DNA from: Bog-756 sp963704585
GTDB lineage: Bacteria; Actinomycetota; Acidimicrobiia; Acidimicrobiales; RAAP-2
Assembly: GCA_963704585.1 (NCBI GenBank)
Contig: OY969919.1
Location: 372,001-436,000, forward strand
DNA length: 64,000 bases
Reading direction: 5' to 3'
The translations under genes and the position numbers were made by a program. Below, one piece after another: positions 25,672-34,837 of the stretch (positions within the stretch are counted from its first letter, which is position 1; every line of letters starts with the position of its first letter). A model generated the notes under the pieces. That model had not been told where the DNA came from and did not search any database. It was given only the letters and a program-made list of their open reading frames with translations.

Positions 25672-26532
25672 TCATCCGAGCGCGACCGAGGCCTCCTCGA
25701 GCTCCCGCCGGGCCGCTGCGACGAGAGCCGGCGGTCCGGGCCCGCACGTGAGGAGCGAGCGCGAGACGCTGGCCAGCACCGTGCCGGGCGCGCAGCCGGC
25801 GAAGAGCGCCGCCATGCCGGCCGCGGTCGCACCCTGCGCGCCGACGCCCGGCGCCAGGATCGTGCCGCCGAGGCCGGGCAGCGCGAAGACCGAGGGGGCG
25901 AGGGTGGCCCCCACCACCGCGCCGACCGTCCCGGCCGGGACGTCGCCCGACCGGTTCCGCGCGGCGATCTCGTCGAGGAGCAGATCCTCCACGGACGGAC
26001 CGCGCCCGCCGTCGGTCAGCGCCTCTTGGACCACCCTCCCTTCGGGATTGGACCCGCGGGCGACGACGATCACCCCGTGCCCGTGCGCCCCAGCGCGGGC
26101 GACCATCGGCTCCAGCGCGGCGAGCCCGAAGTAGGCGACGGCGGTCACCGCGTCGGCGCACAGGGGGCTCCCGGGGTCGAGCCAGGCCGACGCGTACGCG
26201 TCGACCGTGCTCGCGATGTCCGTCCGCTTCGCGTCGGCGATGACGAGGAGCCCGGCCTCGCGCGCCTCGGCGAGCACCTTCTCGAGTGCGGCGAGCCCCG
26301 CCGCGCCGTGCCGCTCGAAGAACGCGACCTGCGGCTTCACGACCGGCACGGTGCCGGCGAAGGCCTCCACGCAGCGCGAGCCGAAGGTGCGGAGCCCCTC
26401 GGGGCCGTCGGGCAGGCCCCACTCCTCGAGCAACGCGGCCGAGGGGTCGATCCCCGCGCAGAGCGGACCCGTCGCGGCGACCGCGCGGGCCACCCGGGCG
26501 GCGAAGCTCTCCGGTGCATGCGGCTCAACCAT
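25672..26532 (-). CDS. pyrF: PyrF, orotidine-5'-phosphate decarboxylase (actinobacterial type)
   Basis: Last step of UMP synthesis. 286 residues, the longer type 2 form. LCAGIDPSAALLEEWGLPD, VVKPQVAFFERHG and the catalytic Lys-Asp motif LLVIADAKRTDIASTVDAY are present, with ILAPGVGAQGA near the C-terminus. Start overlaps the pyrD stop by eight bases. Last gene of the pyr operon, convergent with pxpBC across 31 bases. Confidence 0.96.
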   Translation of the reverse strand: MVEPHAPESFAARVARAVAATGPLCAGIDPSAALLEEWGLPDGPEGLRTFGSRCVEAFAGTVPVVKPQVAFFERHGAAGLAALEKVLAEAREAGLLVIADAKRTDIASTVDAYASAWLDPGSPLCADAVTAVAYFGLAALEPMVARAGAHGHGVIVVARGSNPEGRVVQEALTDGGRGPSVEDLLLDEIAARNRSGDVPAGTVGAVVGATLAPSVFALPGLGGTILAPGVGAQGATAAGMAALFAGCAPGTVLASVSRSLLTCGPGPPALVAAARRELEEASVALG

Positions 26533-27505
26533 GGGCCGCCCCCTGCAGCGAGGCCACCGACCGCACGCCGTGGCCCGCGCACCAGGCCTCGAGCCCGCGC
26601 AGCACGGTGAGCGGGGCGCGTGGGTCGCGGAACGACGCGGTCCCGACCTGCACCGCGTCCGCGCCCGCGAGCAGCAGTTCGACCGCGTCGCGTCCGTGCT
26701 GCACGCCGCCGACACCGACGATCCCGACGTCGGGGTGGGCCGCCCGGACGTCGTAGACCGCGCGGACCGCGATCGGATGGATCGCCGGCCCCGACAGGCC
26801 ACCGCCCGCCCCTCCGGAGCCGAGAACCGGCCGCCGCGTCTCGACGTCGATCGCCATGCCGAGCGCGGTGTTCACGAGTGTCACGGCCTCCGCCCCGGCG
26901 TGGAGCGCCGCGCCCGCGATCTCCGCGATGTCGGCCACCGTCGGGCTGAGCTTGGCCCAGCCGGGCAGCGAGGGGCAGGCCGCGCGCACGGCCGCCACCA
27001 CCTCGGCGGTCGCCGTCGGCGAGTGCGCGAACATGCGGCGACGGTCCTCGAGGTTGGGGCAGCTCACGTTGATCTCGAGCGCGACCACGCCGTCGGCACC
27101 CTCGAGCGCGGCGGCCGCCTTCGCGAAGTCGCCCACGCGCTGGCCCCAGATGCTGACTACCACCCGCGCCCCGGCGGCGGCGAGCCGCGGCAGGTCGTCG
27201 GCGAGCCACGCCTCGATCCCCGGTCCCTGGAGGCCCACGCTGTTGAGCATCCCCGCGGGCGTCTGGTGGACCCGCGGGGCGGGGTTGCCCGGCCACGGCT
27301 CGGGCGAGAGCGACTTCACGACGACCGCGCCGAGCTCGCCGAGCGGGACGTAGGCCGCGAGCTCGTCGGCGTGGCCGGCGGTGCCCGACGCCGTCATCAC
27401 CGGGTTGGGGAGCACGACGCTGCCCACCCGGACCGCGAGGTCGACGCCGCCCTGTCCGGAGGGGAGGTCCCGCCGCCACGGCGGGTCGGCGTCCCGTGCC
27501 CTCAT
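26525..27505 (-). CDS. pyrD: PyrD, class 1B-like dihydroorotate dehydrogenase
   Basis: Oxidises dihydroorotate to orotate with FMN. 326 residues. MTASGTAGHADELAAY, TPAGMLNSVGLQGPGIEAWL, INVSCPNLEDRR (catalytic Cys of class 1), AKLSPTVADIAEIA and IVGVGGVQHGRDA resemble the NAD-dependent class 1B. That class normally needs the iron-sulfur subunit PyrK, which is not in this operon. ATG at 27505 overlaps the carB stop (ATGA). Confidence 0.94.
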   Translation of the reverse strand: MRARDADPPWRRDLPSGQGGVDLAVRVGSVVLPNPVMTASGTAGHADELAAYVPLGELGAVVVKSLSPEPWPGNPAPRVHQTPAGMLNSVGLQGPGIEAWLADDLPRLAAAGARVVVSIWGQRVGDFAKAAAALEGADGVVALEINVSCPNLEDRRRMFAHSPTATAEVVAAVRAACPSLPGWAKLSPTVADIAEIAGAALHAGAEAVTLVNTALGMAIDVETRRPVLGSGGAGGGLSGPAIHPIAVRAVYDVRAAHPDVGIVGVGGVQHGRDAVELLLAGADAVQVGTASFRDPRAPLTVLRGLEAWCAGHGVRSVASLQGAAHG

Positions 27506-30500
27506 CGCCGGTGGTAGTCCTGCAGGGAGCGGACCGAGAGCGGGTGGCGGACCCAGTCGGTGATCCCTGCGGCCGCCGCCCGTGCGGCGGCGACCGTCGT
27601 GATGCACGGCACGAGGTGCTCGGTGGCCGCGGCCCGGATGTGCACCCCGTCGGCCCGCGGCCCCCGGCCCCGTGGCGTGTTGACCACGAGCTGGACCTTG
27701 CCGCCGGCGATGAGGTCGACCGCGTCGACGCCCGTGCCGCCGTCGCCGACCTTCGCGACGACCGTCGCCACCGGGATCCCCTCGCGCTCGAGCATCGCCG
27801 CCGTGCCCACGGTCGCGGCCAGCTCGAAGCCGAGCGACGCGAACTGCCGCGCGGCCTCGACCCCGGCCGGCTTGTCTCGGTCGGCGAGGGAGAGGAAGAC
27901 GGTGCCCCCGACCGGCAGCCGATTGCCGGCCGCCAGCTGGCTCTTGGCGAAGGCGAGCCCGAAGGTCGGGCCGATCCCCATCACCTCGCCGGTCGACCGC
28001 ATCTCGGGGCCGAGCAGCGTGTCGACACCGGGGAACCGGTTGAACGGCAGCACCGCCTCCTTCACCGAGACGTGCCCCCCGACCGGCTCGGTCAGGAGGC
28101 CCTCGGCCCGCAGCTCGGCGAGCGTGGCCCCGACCATCACCCGTGCGGCGACCATCGCCACGGGCACCCCGGTGGCCTTGGCCACGAACGGCACGGTGCG
28201 CGACGCGCGGGGGTTCGCCTCGAGGACGTACACCCTCTCGTCCTTGACCGCGAACTGCACGTTGAGCAGCCCGCGCACCTGCAGGGCCTCCGCGATGACC
28301 CGTAGGTGCCGCTCGAGCTCCTCCACCACGGCCGCGCCGAGTGTCTGGGGCGGGAGCGCGCAGGCCGAGTCGCCCGAGTGGACGCCGGCCGCCTCGACGT
28401 GCTCCATCACCCCGCAGAGCACGACCTCGCCGGTCGCGTCGCGCACCGCGTCGACGTCGACTTCGACCGCGTCCTCGAGGAACCGGTCGACCAGCACCGG
28501 GCGGTCGGCGGTGATCCCGCCCTCTCGCCCGAGGGAGCCGCGGGCGCCGGACATCGCCTCGACGGCGGCGACCAGGTGCGCGTCGTCGTAGACGATCTCC
28601 ATCGCGCGGCCGCCGAGCACGTAGGACGGGCGGACGAGCACCGGGTAGCCGATCGCGGCCGCGACCTCGACCGCCTGCGCCGCAGAGGTGGCCGTGCCGC
28701 CCGGGGGCTGGGGGATGCCGAGCCGACCGCAGAGCTCGTTCCACCGCTCACGGTCCTCCGCGAGGTCGATCGAGACCGGCGACGTCCCGAGGACGAGCTC
28801 CTCGGGGAGGTCGGCGGCGAGCTTGAGCGGTGTCTGGCCTCCGAGGCTCACGATGACCCCGAGGAGCCGGCCCGGCCCGGTCGACGCGGCCTGCTCGGCC
28901 TCCAGCACGTTGGCGAGGTCCTCGGCCGTCAGGGGTTCGAAGTAGAGGCGGTCCGAGGTGTCGTAGTCGGTCGAGACCGTCTCGGGGTTGCAGTTGACCA
29001 TCACGGTCTCGTAGCCCGCCGCACGCAGCGCGAGCGAGGCGTGCACGCAGCAGTAGTCGAACTCGATCCCCTGCCCGATCCGGTTCGGCCCCGAGCCGAG
29101 GATGACGACCCGGAGACGGTCCGACGGGCGCACCTCGTCCTCGTCCTCGGTCGTCGAATAGTGGTACGGCGTGTGCGCCTCGAACTCCGCGCCGCAGGTG
29201 TCGACCGTCTTGAAGGTGGCCGAGACGCCGACGGCCGTCCGGAAGGCGCGCACGTCGGCGGCCCCGACGTCCGGACCGAGCAGGTGGGCCAGCTGCGCGT
29301 CGGAGAAGCCGAGCCGCTTGAGCTCGCGCCACGCCCGACGGTCGAGGTCGGCCGCGGTCATCCCGAGGGTCACCCGGAGGTCGAGGGCCATCCGCGCATC
29401 GGTCACCCGAGCGAGCTCACCGAGGAACCACGGGTCGATGCCGGTCGCCTCCGCCACCGTGCCGATCGCCACCCCGCGGCGCAGCAGCGTCTCGACCTCG
29501 AAGAGCCGATCGGGCGTCGCGGTCGAGACCGACGCGAGCAGGGCCTCGTCGTCGAGGTCGTCCCAGGCCGTCTCGGCGGCGTCCGCGTTGAGCCCGTCTC
29601 GCCCCTGTTCGAGCGAGCGGATCGCCTTCTGCAGCGACTCGGGGAACGTGCGGCCGATGCCCATCACCTCCCCCACCGACTGCATCCTGGTCCCGAGCTC
29701 GTCGGTCGCGCCCGGCAGCTTCTCGAAGGCCCAGCGCGGGATCTTGGTCACGACATAGTCGATGGTCGGCTCGAACGAGGCCGGGGTCGCGCCGGTGATG
29801 TCGTTGGTGATCTCGTCGAGGCGGTACCCGACGGCGAGCCGGGCGGCGATCTTGGCGATGGGGAAACCGGTCGCCTTCGAGGCGAGGGCCGACGATCGCG
29901 AGACCCGCGGGTTCATCTCGATGACGGTCTGGCTCCCGTCGACGGGGTCGACCGCGAACTGCACGTTCGAGCCGCCAGTCTCGACGCCGACCCGGCGGAT
30001 GCAGGCGAACGCCGCGTCTCGCATCGCCTGGTACTCGACGTCGGTCAGGGTCTGGGCGGGGGCCACGGTGATCGAGTCCCCGGTGTGGACGCCCATCGGG
30101 TCGAGGTTCTCGATCGAGCAGATGACCACGCAGTTGTCAGCCCCGTCCCGCATGACCTCGAGCTCGAACTCCTTCTGGCCGGCGATCGAGCGCTCGACGA
30201 GCACCTCGCCGATGGGGGATGCGTCGAGCCCCTCGGCGATCAGCCGGACGAGCCGTTCGCGGTCGGACGCGATGCCCGTCCCCGCGCCGCCGAGGATGTA
30301 GGACGGGCGGACCATGATCGGGAACCCGATCACCTCGCCGATGGCCATCCCCTCCTCGAGGGAGTAGGCGAACCCCGAGCGCGGGACGGCGAGGCCGATC
30401 TCCTCCATCGCCTCCTTGAAGCGCTCCCGATCCTCGGCGGTCGCGATCGCCTCGGTGTTCGCCCCGATGACCTCGACCCCGAACTGGTCGAGCACCCCTC

Positions 30501-30813
30501 GCTCGGCGAGCGCCATGGTGAGGTTGAGCGCGGTCTGCCCGCCGAGGGTCGGCAGGAGCGCGTCGGGGCGTTCGAGCTCGACGATCGCGGCCAGGACGTC
30601 GGGGTCGAGTGGCTCGACGTAGGTGCGGTCGGCCATGCCGGGGTCGGTCATGATCGTCGCCGGGTTCGAGTTGGCGAGCACGACCCGGAAGCCCTCCTCG
30701 GCGAGGACCCGGCAGGCCTGGGTCCCCGAGTAGTCGAACTCACAGGCCTGGCCGATCACGATCGGCCCGGAGCCGATGACCAGGATCGACTCGAGGTCTC
30801 CGCGGCGCGGCAT
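27502..30813 (-). CDS. carB: CarB, carbamoyl-phosphate synthase large subunit
   Basis: 1103 residues with the duplicated ATP-grasp plan: SILVIGSGPIVIGQACEFDY opens the first half and VVILGSGPNRIGQGIEFDYC the second. Both halves keep the ATP and carbamoyl-phosphate residues (PIMVRPSYILGGAGTGIA; PVLVRPSYVLGGRAMEIV). The C-terminal allosteric domain (AGVEAARQFASLGFELAATV) is complete. Start overlaps the carA stop (TGATG). Supplies carbamoyl phosphate to both pyrimidine and arginine synthesis. Confidence 0.98.
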   Translation of the reverse strand: MPRRGDLESILVIGSGPIVIGQACEFDYSGTQACRVLAEEGFRVVLANSNPATIMTDPGMADRTYVEPLDPDVLAAIVELERPDALLPTLGGQTALNLTMALAERGVLDQFGVEVIGANTEAIATAEDRERFKEAMEEIGLAVPRSGFAYSLEEGMAIGEVIGFPIMVRPSYILGGAGTGIASDRERLVRLIAEGLDASPIGEVLVERSIAGQKEFELEVMRDGADNCVVICSIENLDPMGVHTGDSITVAPAQTLTDVEYQAMRDAAFACIRRVGVETGGSNVQFAVDPVDGSQTVIEMNPRVSRSSALASKATGFPIAKIAARLAVGYRLDEITNDITGATPASFEPTIDYVVTKIPRWAFEKLPGATDELGTRMQSVGEVMGIGRTFPESLQKAIRSLEQGRDGLNADAAETAWDDLDDEALLASVSTATPDRLFEVETLLRRGVAIGTVAEATGIDPWFLGELARVTDARMALDLRVTLGMTAADLDRRAWRELKRLGFSDAQLAHLLGPDVGAADVRAFRTAVGVSATFKTVDTCGAEFEAHTPYHYSTTEDEDEVRPSDRLRVVILGSGPNRIGQGIEFDYCCVHASLALRAAGYETVMVNCNPETVSTDYDTSDRLYFEPLTAEDLANVLEAEQAASTGPGRLLGVIVSLGGQTPLKLAADLPEELVLGTSPVSIDLAEDRERWNELCGRLGIPQPPGGTATSAAQAVEVAAAIGYPVLVRPSYVLGGRAMEIVYDDAHLVAAVEAMSGARGSLGREGGITADRPVLVDRFLEDAVEVDVDAVRDATGEVVLCGVMEHVEAAGVHSGDSACALPPQTLGAAVVEELERHLRVIAEALQVRGLLNVQFAVKDERVYVLEANPRASRTVPFVAKATGVPVAMVAARVMVGATLAELRAEGLLTEPVGGHVSVKEAVLPFNRFPGVDTLLGPEMRSTGEVMGIGPTFGLAFAKSQLAAGNRLPVGGTVFLSLADRDKPAGVEAARQFASLGFELAATVGTAAMLEREGIPVATVVAKVGDGGTGVDAVDLIAGGKVQLVVNTPRGRGPRADGVHIRAAATEHLVPCITTVAAARAAAAGITDWVRHPLSVRSLQDYHRR

Positions 30814-31943
30814 CAGGCGGCTCCGGCGCGGCGCGGTCCGCCGGTGGCGTCCATCAGGCCGCGGAACTCCTCGAAGAGGTAACGCGCGTCGTGCGGGCCC
30901 GGCCCTGCTTCGGGGTGGTACTGCACGCTGAAGACGGGCGCCTCCCGCGAGGCGAGCCCCTCGACGACCCCGTCGTTGAGGTTCACGTGGGTGACCTCGG
31001 CGGAGGGCAGCGTGCCGTCGGCCACCGCGTAGTTGTGGTTCTGGGAGGTGATCTCGACCCGGCCGCTCGCCACGTGGCGCACCGGATGGTTCCCGCCGTG
31101 GTGGCCGAAGGGGAGCTTGTAGGTGGACGCGCCGAGCGCGGTCGCGAGCAGCTGGTGGCCGAGGCAGATCCCGAAGACCGCGACCGAGCCGTCCTCCGCG
31201 AGGCGCCGCATCTCGGTGGCGATCCCGGGCAGCGCGGCGGGGTCGCCCGGTCCGTTCGAGAGGAAGACGCCGTCGGGCGCCATCCCGAGCACCGTCTCGG
31301 CGGGGGTCGTGGCCGGCACGACGGTGACCGTGGCCAGGCGGCCGAGCTGGCGCAGCATCGTCTCCTTGATGCCGAAGTCGTAGGCGACGACCCGGTAGGG
31401 GCCCTCGCCGCGGGTCGTCGTCACGTCCGTCGTGACCTCGGAGACGAGGTCCACACCGTCGGTGCCCGGCTCGGCCCGCGCGGCCGCCAGCAGCGCCTCC
31501 TCGCCGGCAGTGCCGAACGCGCAGGGCATCGCCCCGCGATCGCGCAGGTGGCGGGTGAGGCGGCGGGTGTCCACCCCGGTGATCCCCGGCAGCGACCAGC
31601 GCAGGAGCAGGTCCTCGAGGCTGCCCGTCGCACGCCAGCTGCTCGGCCGGTCCGCGAGGTCCCGCACGACGATCCCGCGGCAGTGCGGGCGCGCGGCCTC
31701 GTCGTCGTCCGGGTTGACCCCGTAGTTGCCGATGTGGGGGTACGTGAAGGCGATGACCTGCCCGGCGTAGGAGGGGTCGGTGAGCACCTCCTGGTAGCCG
31801 GTGAGCACCGTGTTGAAGACGGCCTCACCCGTGGCGATCCCGTCGGGTGGGGCGGCCCCGACCGCCTCGCCCTCGAACCGCTCGCCGTCGGCCAGGACGA
31901 GGAGCGCCTCGGGCCGCCGCGGCGCGCCCGACCGGTCGCTCAC
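30813..31943 (-). CDS. carA: CarA, carbamoyl-phosphate synthase small (glutaminase) subunit
   Basis: 376 residues. The N-terminal small-subunit domain (FNTVLTGYQEVLTDPSYAGQ, NYGVNPDDDEA) precedes the class I amidotransferase with nucleophile Cys in VAVFGICLGHQLLATAL and the His/Glu pair in VQYHPEAGPGPHD. GTG start overlaps the pyrC stop (GTGA). Confidence 0.98.
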   Translation of the reverse strand: MSDRSGAPRRPEALLVLADGERFEGEAVGAAPPDGIATGEAVFNTVLTGYQEVLTDPSYAGQVIAFTYPHIGNYGVNPDDDEAARPHCRGIVVRDLADRPSSWRATGSLEDLLLRWSLPGITGVDTRRLTRHLRDRGAMPCAFGTAGEEALLAAARAEPGTDGVDLVSEVTTDVTTTRGEGPYRVVAYDFGIKETMLRQLGRLATVTVVPATTPAETVLGMAPDGVFLSNGPGDPAALPGIATEMRRLAEDGSVAVFGICLGHQLLATALGASTYKLPFGHHGGNHPVRHVASGRVEITSQNHNYAVADGTLPSAEVTHVNLNDGVVEGLASREAPVFSVQYHPEAGPGPHDARYLFEEFRGLMDATGGPRRAGAA

Positions 31944-33247
31944 CGCTGCGCCTCGCCGTCCACGACGACCGGCTCGCCGCGGAAGACCGTGTGCCGGACG
32001 CGGCCGATGAGCTCGCGACCCGCGTAGGGGGTGTTGCGGCTCAGGCTCGCGCCACCCCGCGCGTCGACGATCCAGCGCGCCGCGGGGTCGATCACGCAGA
32101 GGTTGGCGGGGCCGCCGGCGGCGATCGGTCCCCCCTGGGCGCCACCGTGTGCGGGGTCGAGGCCCGCGACCGCCGCCGGCTGCCAGCTGCACAGGGCGAG
32201 CACCCGCTCGATCGGGAGCCCGAGCTCGGTGAGGGACAGGGCGAGCGCGGTCTCGAGTCCGAGCATCCCCGGCGGGGCCTCGTCGAAGGGGAGGTCCTTG
32301 CGCTCCGGCGCATGCGGAGCGTGGTCGGTCGCGACGGCGTCGAGCGTCCCGTCGACGAGGCCCGCCCGCACCGCGTCGACGTCCGACTCCGGACGGAGGG
32401 GCGGGTTGACCTTGAAGACCGGGTCGTAGCCGGCGGTGCGGTCGTGGGTGAGCGCGAAGTGGTGGGGGGCTGCCTCGGCGGTGACCGCGAGGCCCGCCGC
32501 CTTGGCCTCGCGGACCAGCGCCACCGAGACCGCGGTCGAGAGGTGGAGCAGGTGGAGACGGCTGCCGGTCTCCCGTGCGAGGGCGAGGTCCCTGGCGACC
32601 ATGACCTCCTCGGCGAGGGCCGTGGCTCCGGCGAGCCCGAGCCGGCTCGACCAGCAACCCTCGTGCATCACGCCGCCGTCGGCGAGCGAACGGTCCTCGC
32701 AGTGCTGCGCGAGGGTCACGCCGAGGCCGCCCGCGTACTGCAGTGCGCGGCGCATGAGCCCAGCCGACTGCACCCCTGCGCCGTCGTCGGTGAAGAGGCG
32801 CACCCCGAGCGCTGCGAGCTCGGCCATGGGAGCGAGGCGCTCGCCCTCGCGCCCGACGGTGATCGCCCCGGCGACCGCGACCTCGGCGAGCGCGCCGGCT
32901 GCCAGGTCGAAGAGGTTGCGGACGGACTCGGCCGAGTCGAGCGGCGGGTCGGTGTTCGGCATCGCGACCACCGCGGTGTAGCCGCCGAGCGCCGCCGCCC
33001 GCGTACCGCTCTCGACCGTCTCGGAGCCCTCGTCGCCGGGCTCGCGCAGGTGGGTGTGGAGGTCGACCAGGCCCGGCGCGACCACGCACCCGCCTGCGTC
33101 GATGACCGTCGCCCCGCGCGGCGCCGCGACCGCCTCCTCGACCGCGGCGACGAGGTCCCCGTCGACGAGCACGTCGGCACGGCGCGACCCGGTCGCGTCG
33201 ACCACCGTCCCGCCGCGCAGCACCAGGGCGCGCGACCGCTCAGCCAC
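31940..33247 (-). CDS. pyrC: PyrC, dihydroorotase (class I)
   Basis: Zinc amidohydrolase that cyclises carbamoyl aspartate, 435 residues. Metal ligands are in APGLVDLHTHLREPG; further signatures are VVAMPNTDPPLDSAE, LHLLHLSTAVSV and VATDHAPHAPERKDLPFDEA. GTG at 33247 overlaps the end of pyrB by eight bases. Confidence 0.97.
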   Translation of the reverse strand: MAERSRALVLRGGTVVDATGSRRADVLVDGDLVAAVEEAVAAPRGATVIDAGGCVVAPGLVDLHTHLREPGDEGSETVESGTRAAALGGYTAVVAMPNTDPPLDSAESVRNLFDLAAGALAEVAVAGAITVGREGERLAPMAELAALGVRLFTDDGAGVQSAGLMRRALQYAGGLGVTLAQHCEDRSLADGGVMHEGCWSSRLGLAGATALAEEVMVARDLALARETGSRLHLLHLSTAVSVALVREAKAAGLAVTAEAAPHHFALTHDRTAGYDPVFKVNPPLRPESDVDAVRAGLVDGTLDAVATDHAPHAPERKDLPFDEAPPGMLGLETALALSLTELGLPIERVLALCSWQPAAVAGLDPAHGGAQGGPIAAGGPANLCVIDPAARWIVDARGGASLSRNTPYAGRELIGRVRHTVFRGEPVVVDGEAQR

Positions 33248-34211
33248 GGGTCACCCCGCCGACCTGTCCCTGGCCGAGGAGGAGGAAGAGCACGGCCATC
33301 CGCACCGCGACCCCGTTCGCGACCTGGTCCACGATGAGCGACGCCGGGAGCTCGGCCACGTCGGAGGCGATCTCCACGCCCCGAACGACCGGGCCCGGGT
33401 GGAGGATGAGGGCCTCGGGGCGGAGCAGGGCGGCCCGGCGCAGGGTGAGCCCGTACCCCGCGGTGTACTCGCGGAGGCTCGGCACGAAGGAGCCGCTCCC
33501 GCGCTCGGCCTGCAGCCGGAGGAGCGAGACGACGTCCGCCTTGGCGAGGACGTCGTCGAGGTCGTGGCTGACCGCGGCGACCGGCCATCCCTCGAGCGAG
33601 GGCGGCAGCAGCGTGGCGGGCGCGACGAGGGTCACCGCGGCGCCCAGCGCGGCGTACGCGGCGACCTGCGAGCGTGCCACGCGGCTGTGGCGGATGTCGC
33701 CGACGACCGCGACCGCCAGGCCGTCGAAGCCGGTGACGTCGTCGTCCCCCCCGCCGAGCGCGTGCTGCACGGTGAAGAGGTCGACGAGCGCCTGGGTGGG
33801 GTGCTGGTGCCACCCGTCCCCCGCGTTGATCACGGCACACCGCTCGACCCAGCCGGCCACCTGCGCCGGGACACCGGAGGAGCGGTGACGGATGACCACC
33901 GCGTCCATGCCGATCGCCTCGATCGTCTCGACCGTGTCGCGGAGCGACTCCCCCTTGCGAACCGACGAGGAGCCCGGCGCGAAGGAGAGCACGTCGGCCG
34001 ACATCCGCTTGGCCGCGGTCTCGAAGGACATCCGGGTGCGGGTCGAGTCCTCGAAGAAGAGCGTCGCGACGGTCCGGCCGCGCAGCGTCGGGACCTTCGG
34101 GTTCGCCCGCCGCCCGACCTCGGCGAAGGAGTCGGCGACCCGCAGCACCTCCGCGATCGATCCCGCGTCGAGGTCGTCGATCCCGAGGAGGTGCTCGGGG
34201 AACGGACTCAC
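33240..34211 (-). CDS. pyrB: PyrB, aspartate carbamoyltransferase catalytic subunit
   Basis: 323 residues. Carbamoyl-phosphate loop LFFEDSTRTRMSFETAAKRM, then SVRKGESLRDTVETIEAIG, AVINAGDGWHQHPTQALVDL and the C-terminal ILHPGPVVRGVEIASDVAEL. No regulatory subunit (PyrI) is present. GTG start overlaps the pyrR stop (GTGA). Confidence 0.98.
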   Translation of the reverse strand: MSPFPEHLLGIDDLDAGSIAEVLRVADSFAEVGRRANPKVPTLRGRTVATLFFEDSTRTRMSFETAAKRMSADVLSFAPGSSSVRKGESLRDTVETIEAIGMDAVVIRHRSSGVPAQVAGWVERCAVINAGDGWHQHPTQALVDLFTVQHALGGGDDDVTGFDGLAVAVVGDIRHSRVARSQVAAYAALGAAVTLVAPATLLPPSLEGWPVAAVSHDLDDVLAKADVVSLLRLQAERGSGSFVPSLREYTAGYGLTLRRAALLRPEALILHPGPVVRGVEIASDVAELPASLIVDQVANGVAVRMAVLFLLLGQGQVGGVTRG

Positions 34212-34777
34212 CGGGCGACCAGCTCCCCGAGCGAGACGCCCGCCTCGGTCACGTCGACCATCTCGTCGCGGCTGGTGGGGAGGTTCTTGCCCACGTAGTC
34301 GGGCCGGATGGGCAGCTCGCGGTGGCCCCGGTCCACCATGACCGCGAGCTCCACCCGCTGGGCCCGCCCGTACTCGCCCAGCGCGTTGAGCGCGGCGCGG
34401 ATGGTCCGCCCGGTGAAGAGCACGTCGTCGACGAGCACGACCGTCGTGCCGGTGAGGTCGACCCCGATGTCGGTCGTCGCCTCGGGCAGCACCGGCCGCA
34501 ACCCGATGTCGTCCCGGTAAAAGGCGACGTCGAGCGTCCCCACCGGGACCGTCGCGCCCTCGACCTCGCCGAGTGTCTCGGCCAGCCGGCGGGCGATCGC
34601 GACCCCGCCGGTCTGGAGGCCGACCAGCACGACGTCGGCCAGTCCGCGGTTGCGCTCCGCGATCTCGTGGGCCATGCGGGTGATGGCCCGGCGCACGTCG
34701 TCCGCCGCCATGACCTGCACCCTCGGCACGAACACGGCGCCCCGCGGACGGCTGTGACTGCGCTCGCGTTCGGCCAC
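34208..34777 (-). CDS. pyrR: PyrR, pyrimidine operon RNA-binding regulator / uracil phosphoribosyltransferase
   Basis: 189 residues. The type I phosphoribosyltransferase fold is shown by VVLVGLQTGGVAIARRLAET and the PRPP loop VVLVDDVLFTGRTIRAALNA; DYVGKNLPTSRDE near the C-terminus is typical of PyrR. In other bacteria, UMP-bound PyrR binds the pyr leader RNA. GTG at 34777 has AGGAGG five bases upstream, and a matching RNA hairpin lies just before it. First gene of the operon. Confidence 0.97.
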   Translation of the reverse strand: MAERERSHSRPRGAVFVPRVQVMAADDVRRAITRMAHEIAERNRGLADVVLVGLQTGGVAIARRLAETLGEVEGATVPVGTLDVAFYRDDIGLRPVLPEATTDIGVDLTGTTVVLVDDVLFTGRTIRAALNALGEYGRAQRVELAVMVDRGHRELPIRPDYVGKNLPTSRDEMVDVTEAGVSLGELVAR

Positions 34778-34794
34778 CGCTTCCTCCTGTCCGT

Positions 34795-34814
34795 ACGGGC
34801 CTCACGGGACCCGC
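34795..34814 (-). promoter_or_regulatory. PyrR-binding RNA hairpin in the pyr leader
   Basis: In RNA sense the leader reads GCGGGUC-CCGUGA-GGCCCGU: a seven-pair stem (two G-U) and a six-base loop. UCCCGUGAGG fits the PyrR target UCCNGNGAGG with loop CNGNGA exactly. The pyrR Shine-Dalgarno AGGAGG follows by six bases, so bound PyrR could block ribosome access, as reported for the mycobacterial pyr operon. No terminator hairpin is visible between it and pyrR, favouring translational control. Confidence 0.75.
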
Positions 34815-34831
34815 TTCACGGTCAGGCTCCG

Positions 34832-34837
34832 ACTATA
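34832..34837 (-). promoter_or_regulatory. pyrR operon -10 (TATAGT)
   Basis: TATAGT lies about 55 bases before the pyrR start, giving a leader of about 48 bases that carries the PyrR hairpin. Its TAG is the stop codon of the upstream exporter gene. No clear -35. Confidence 0.55.
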
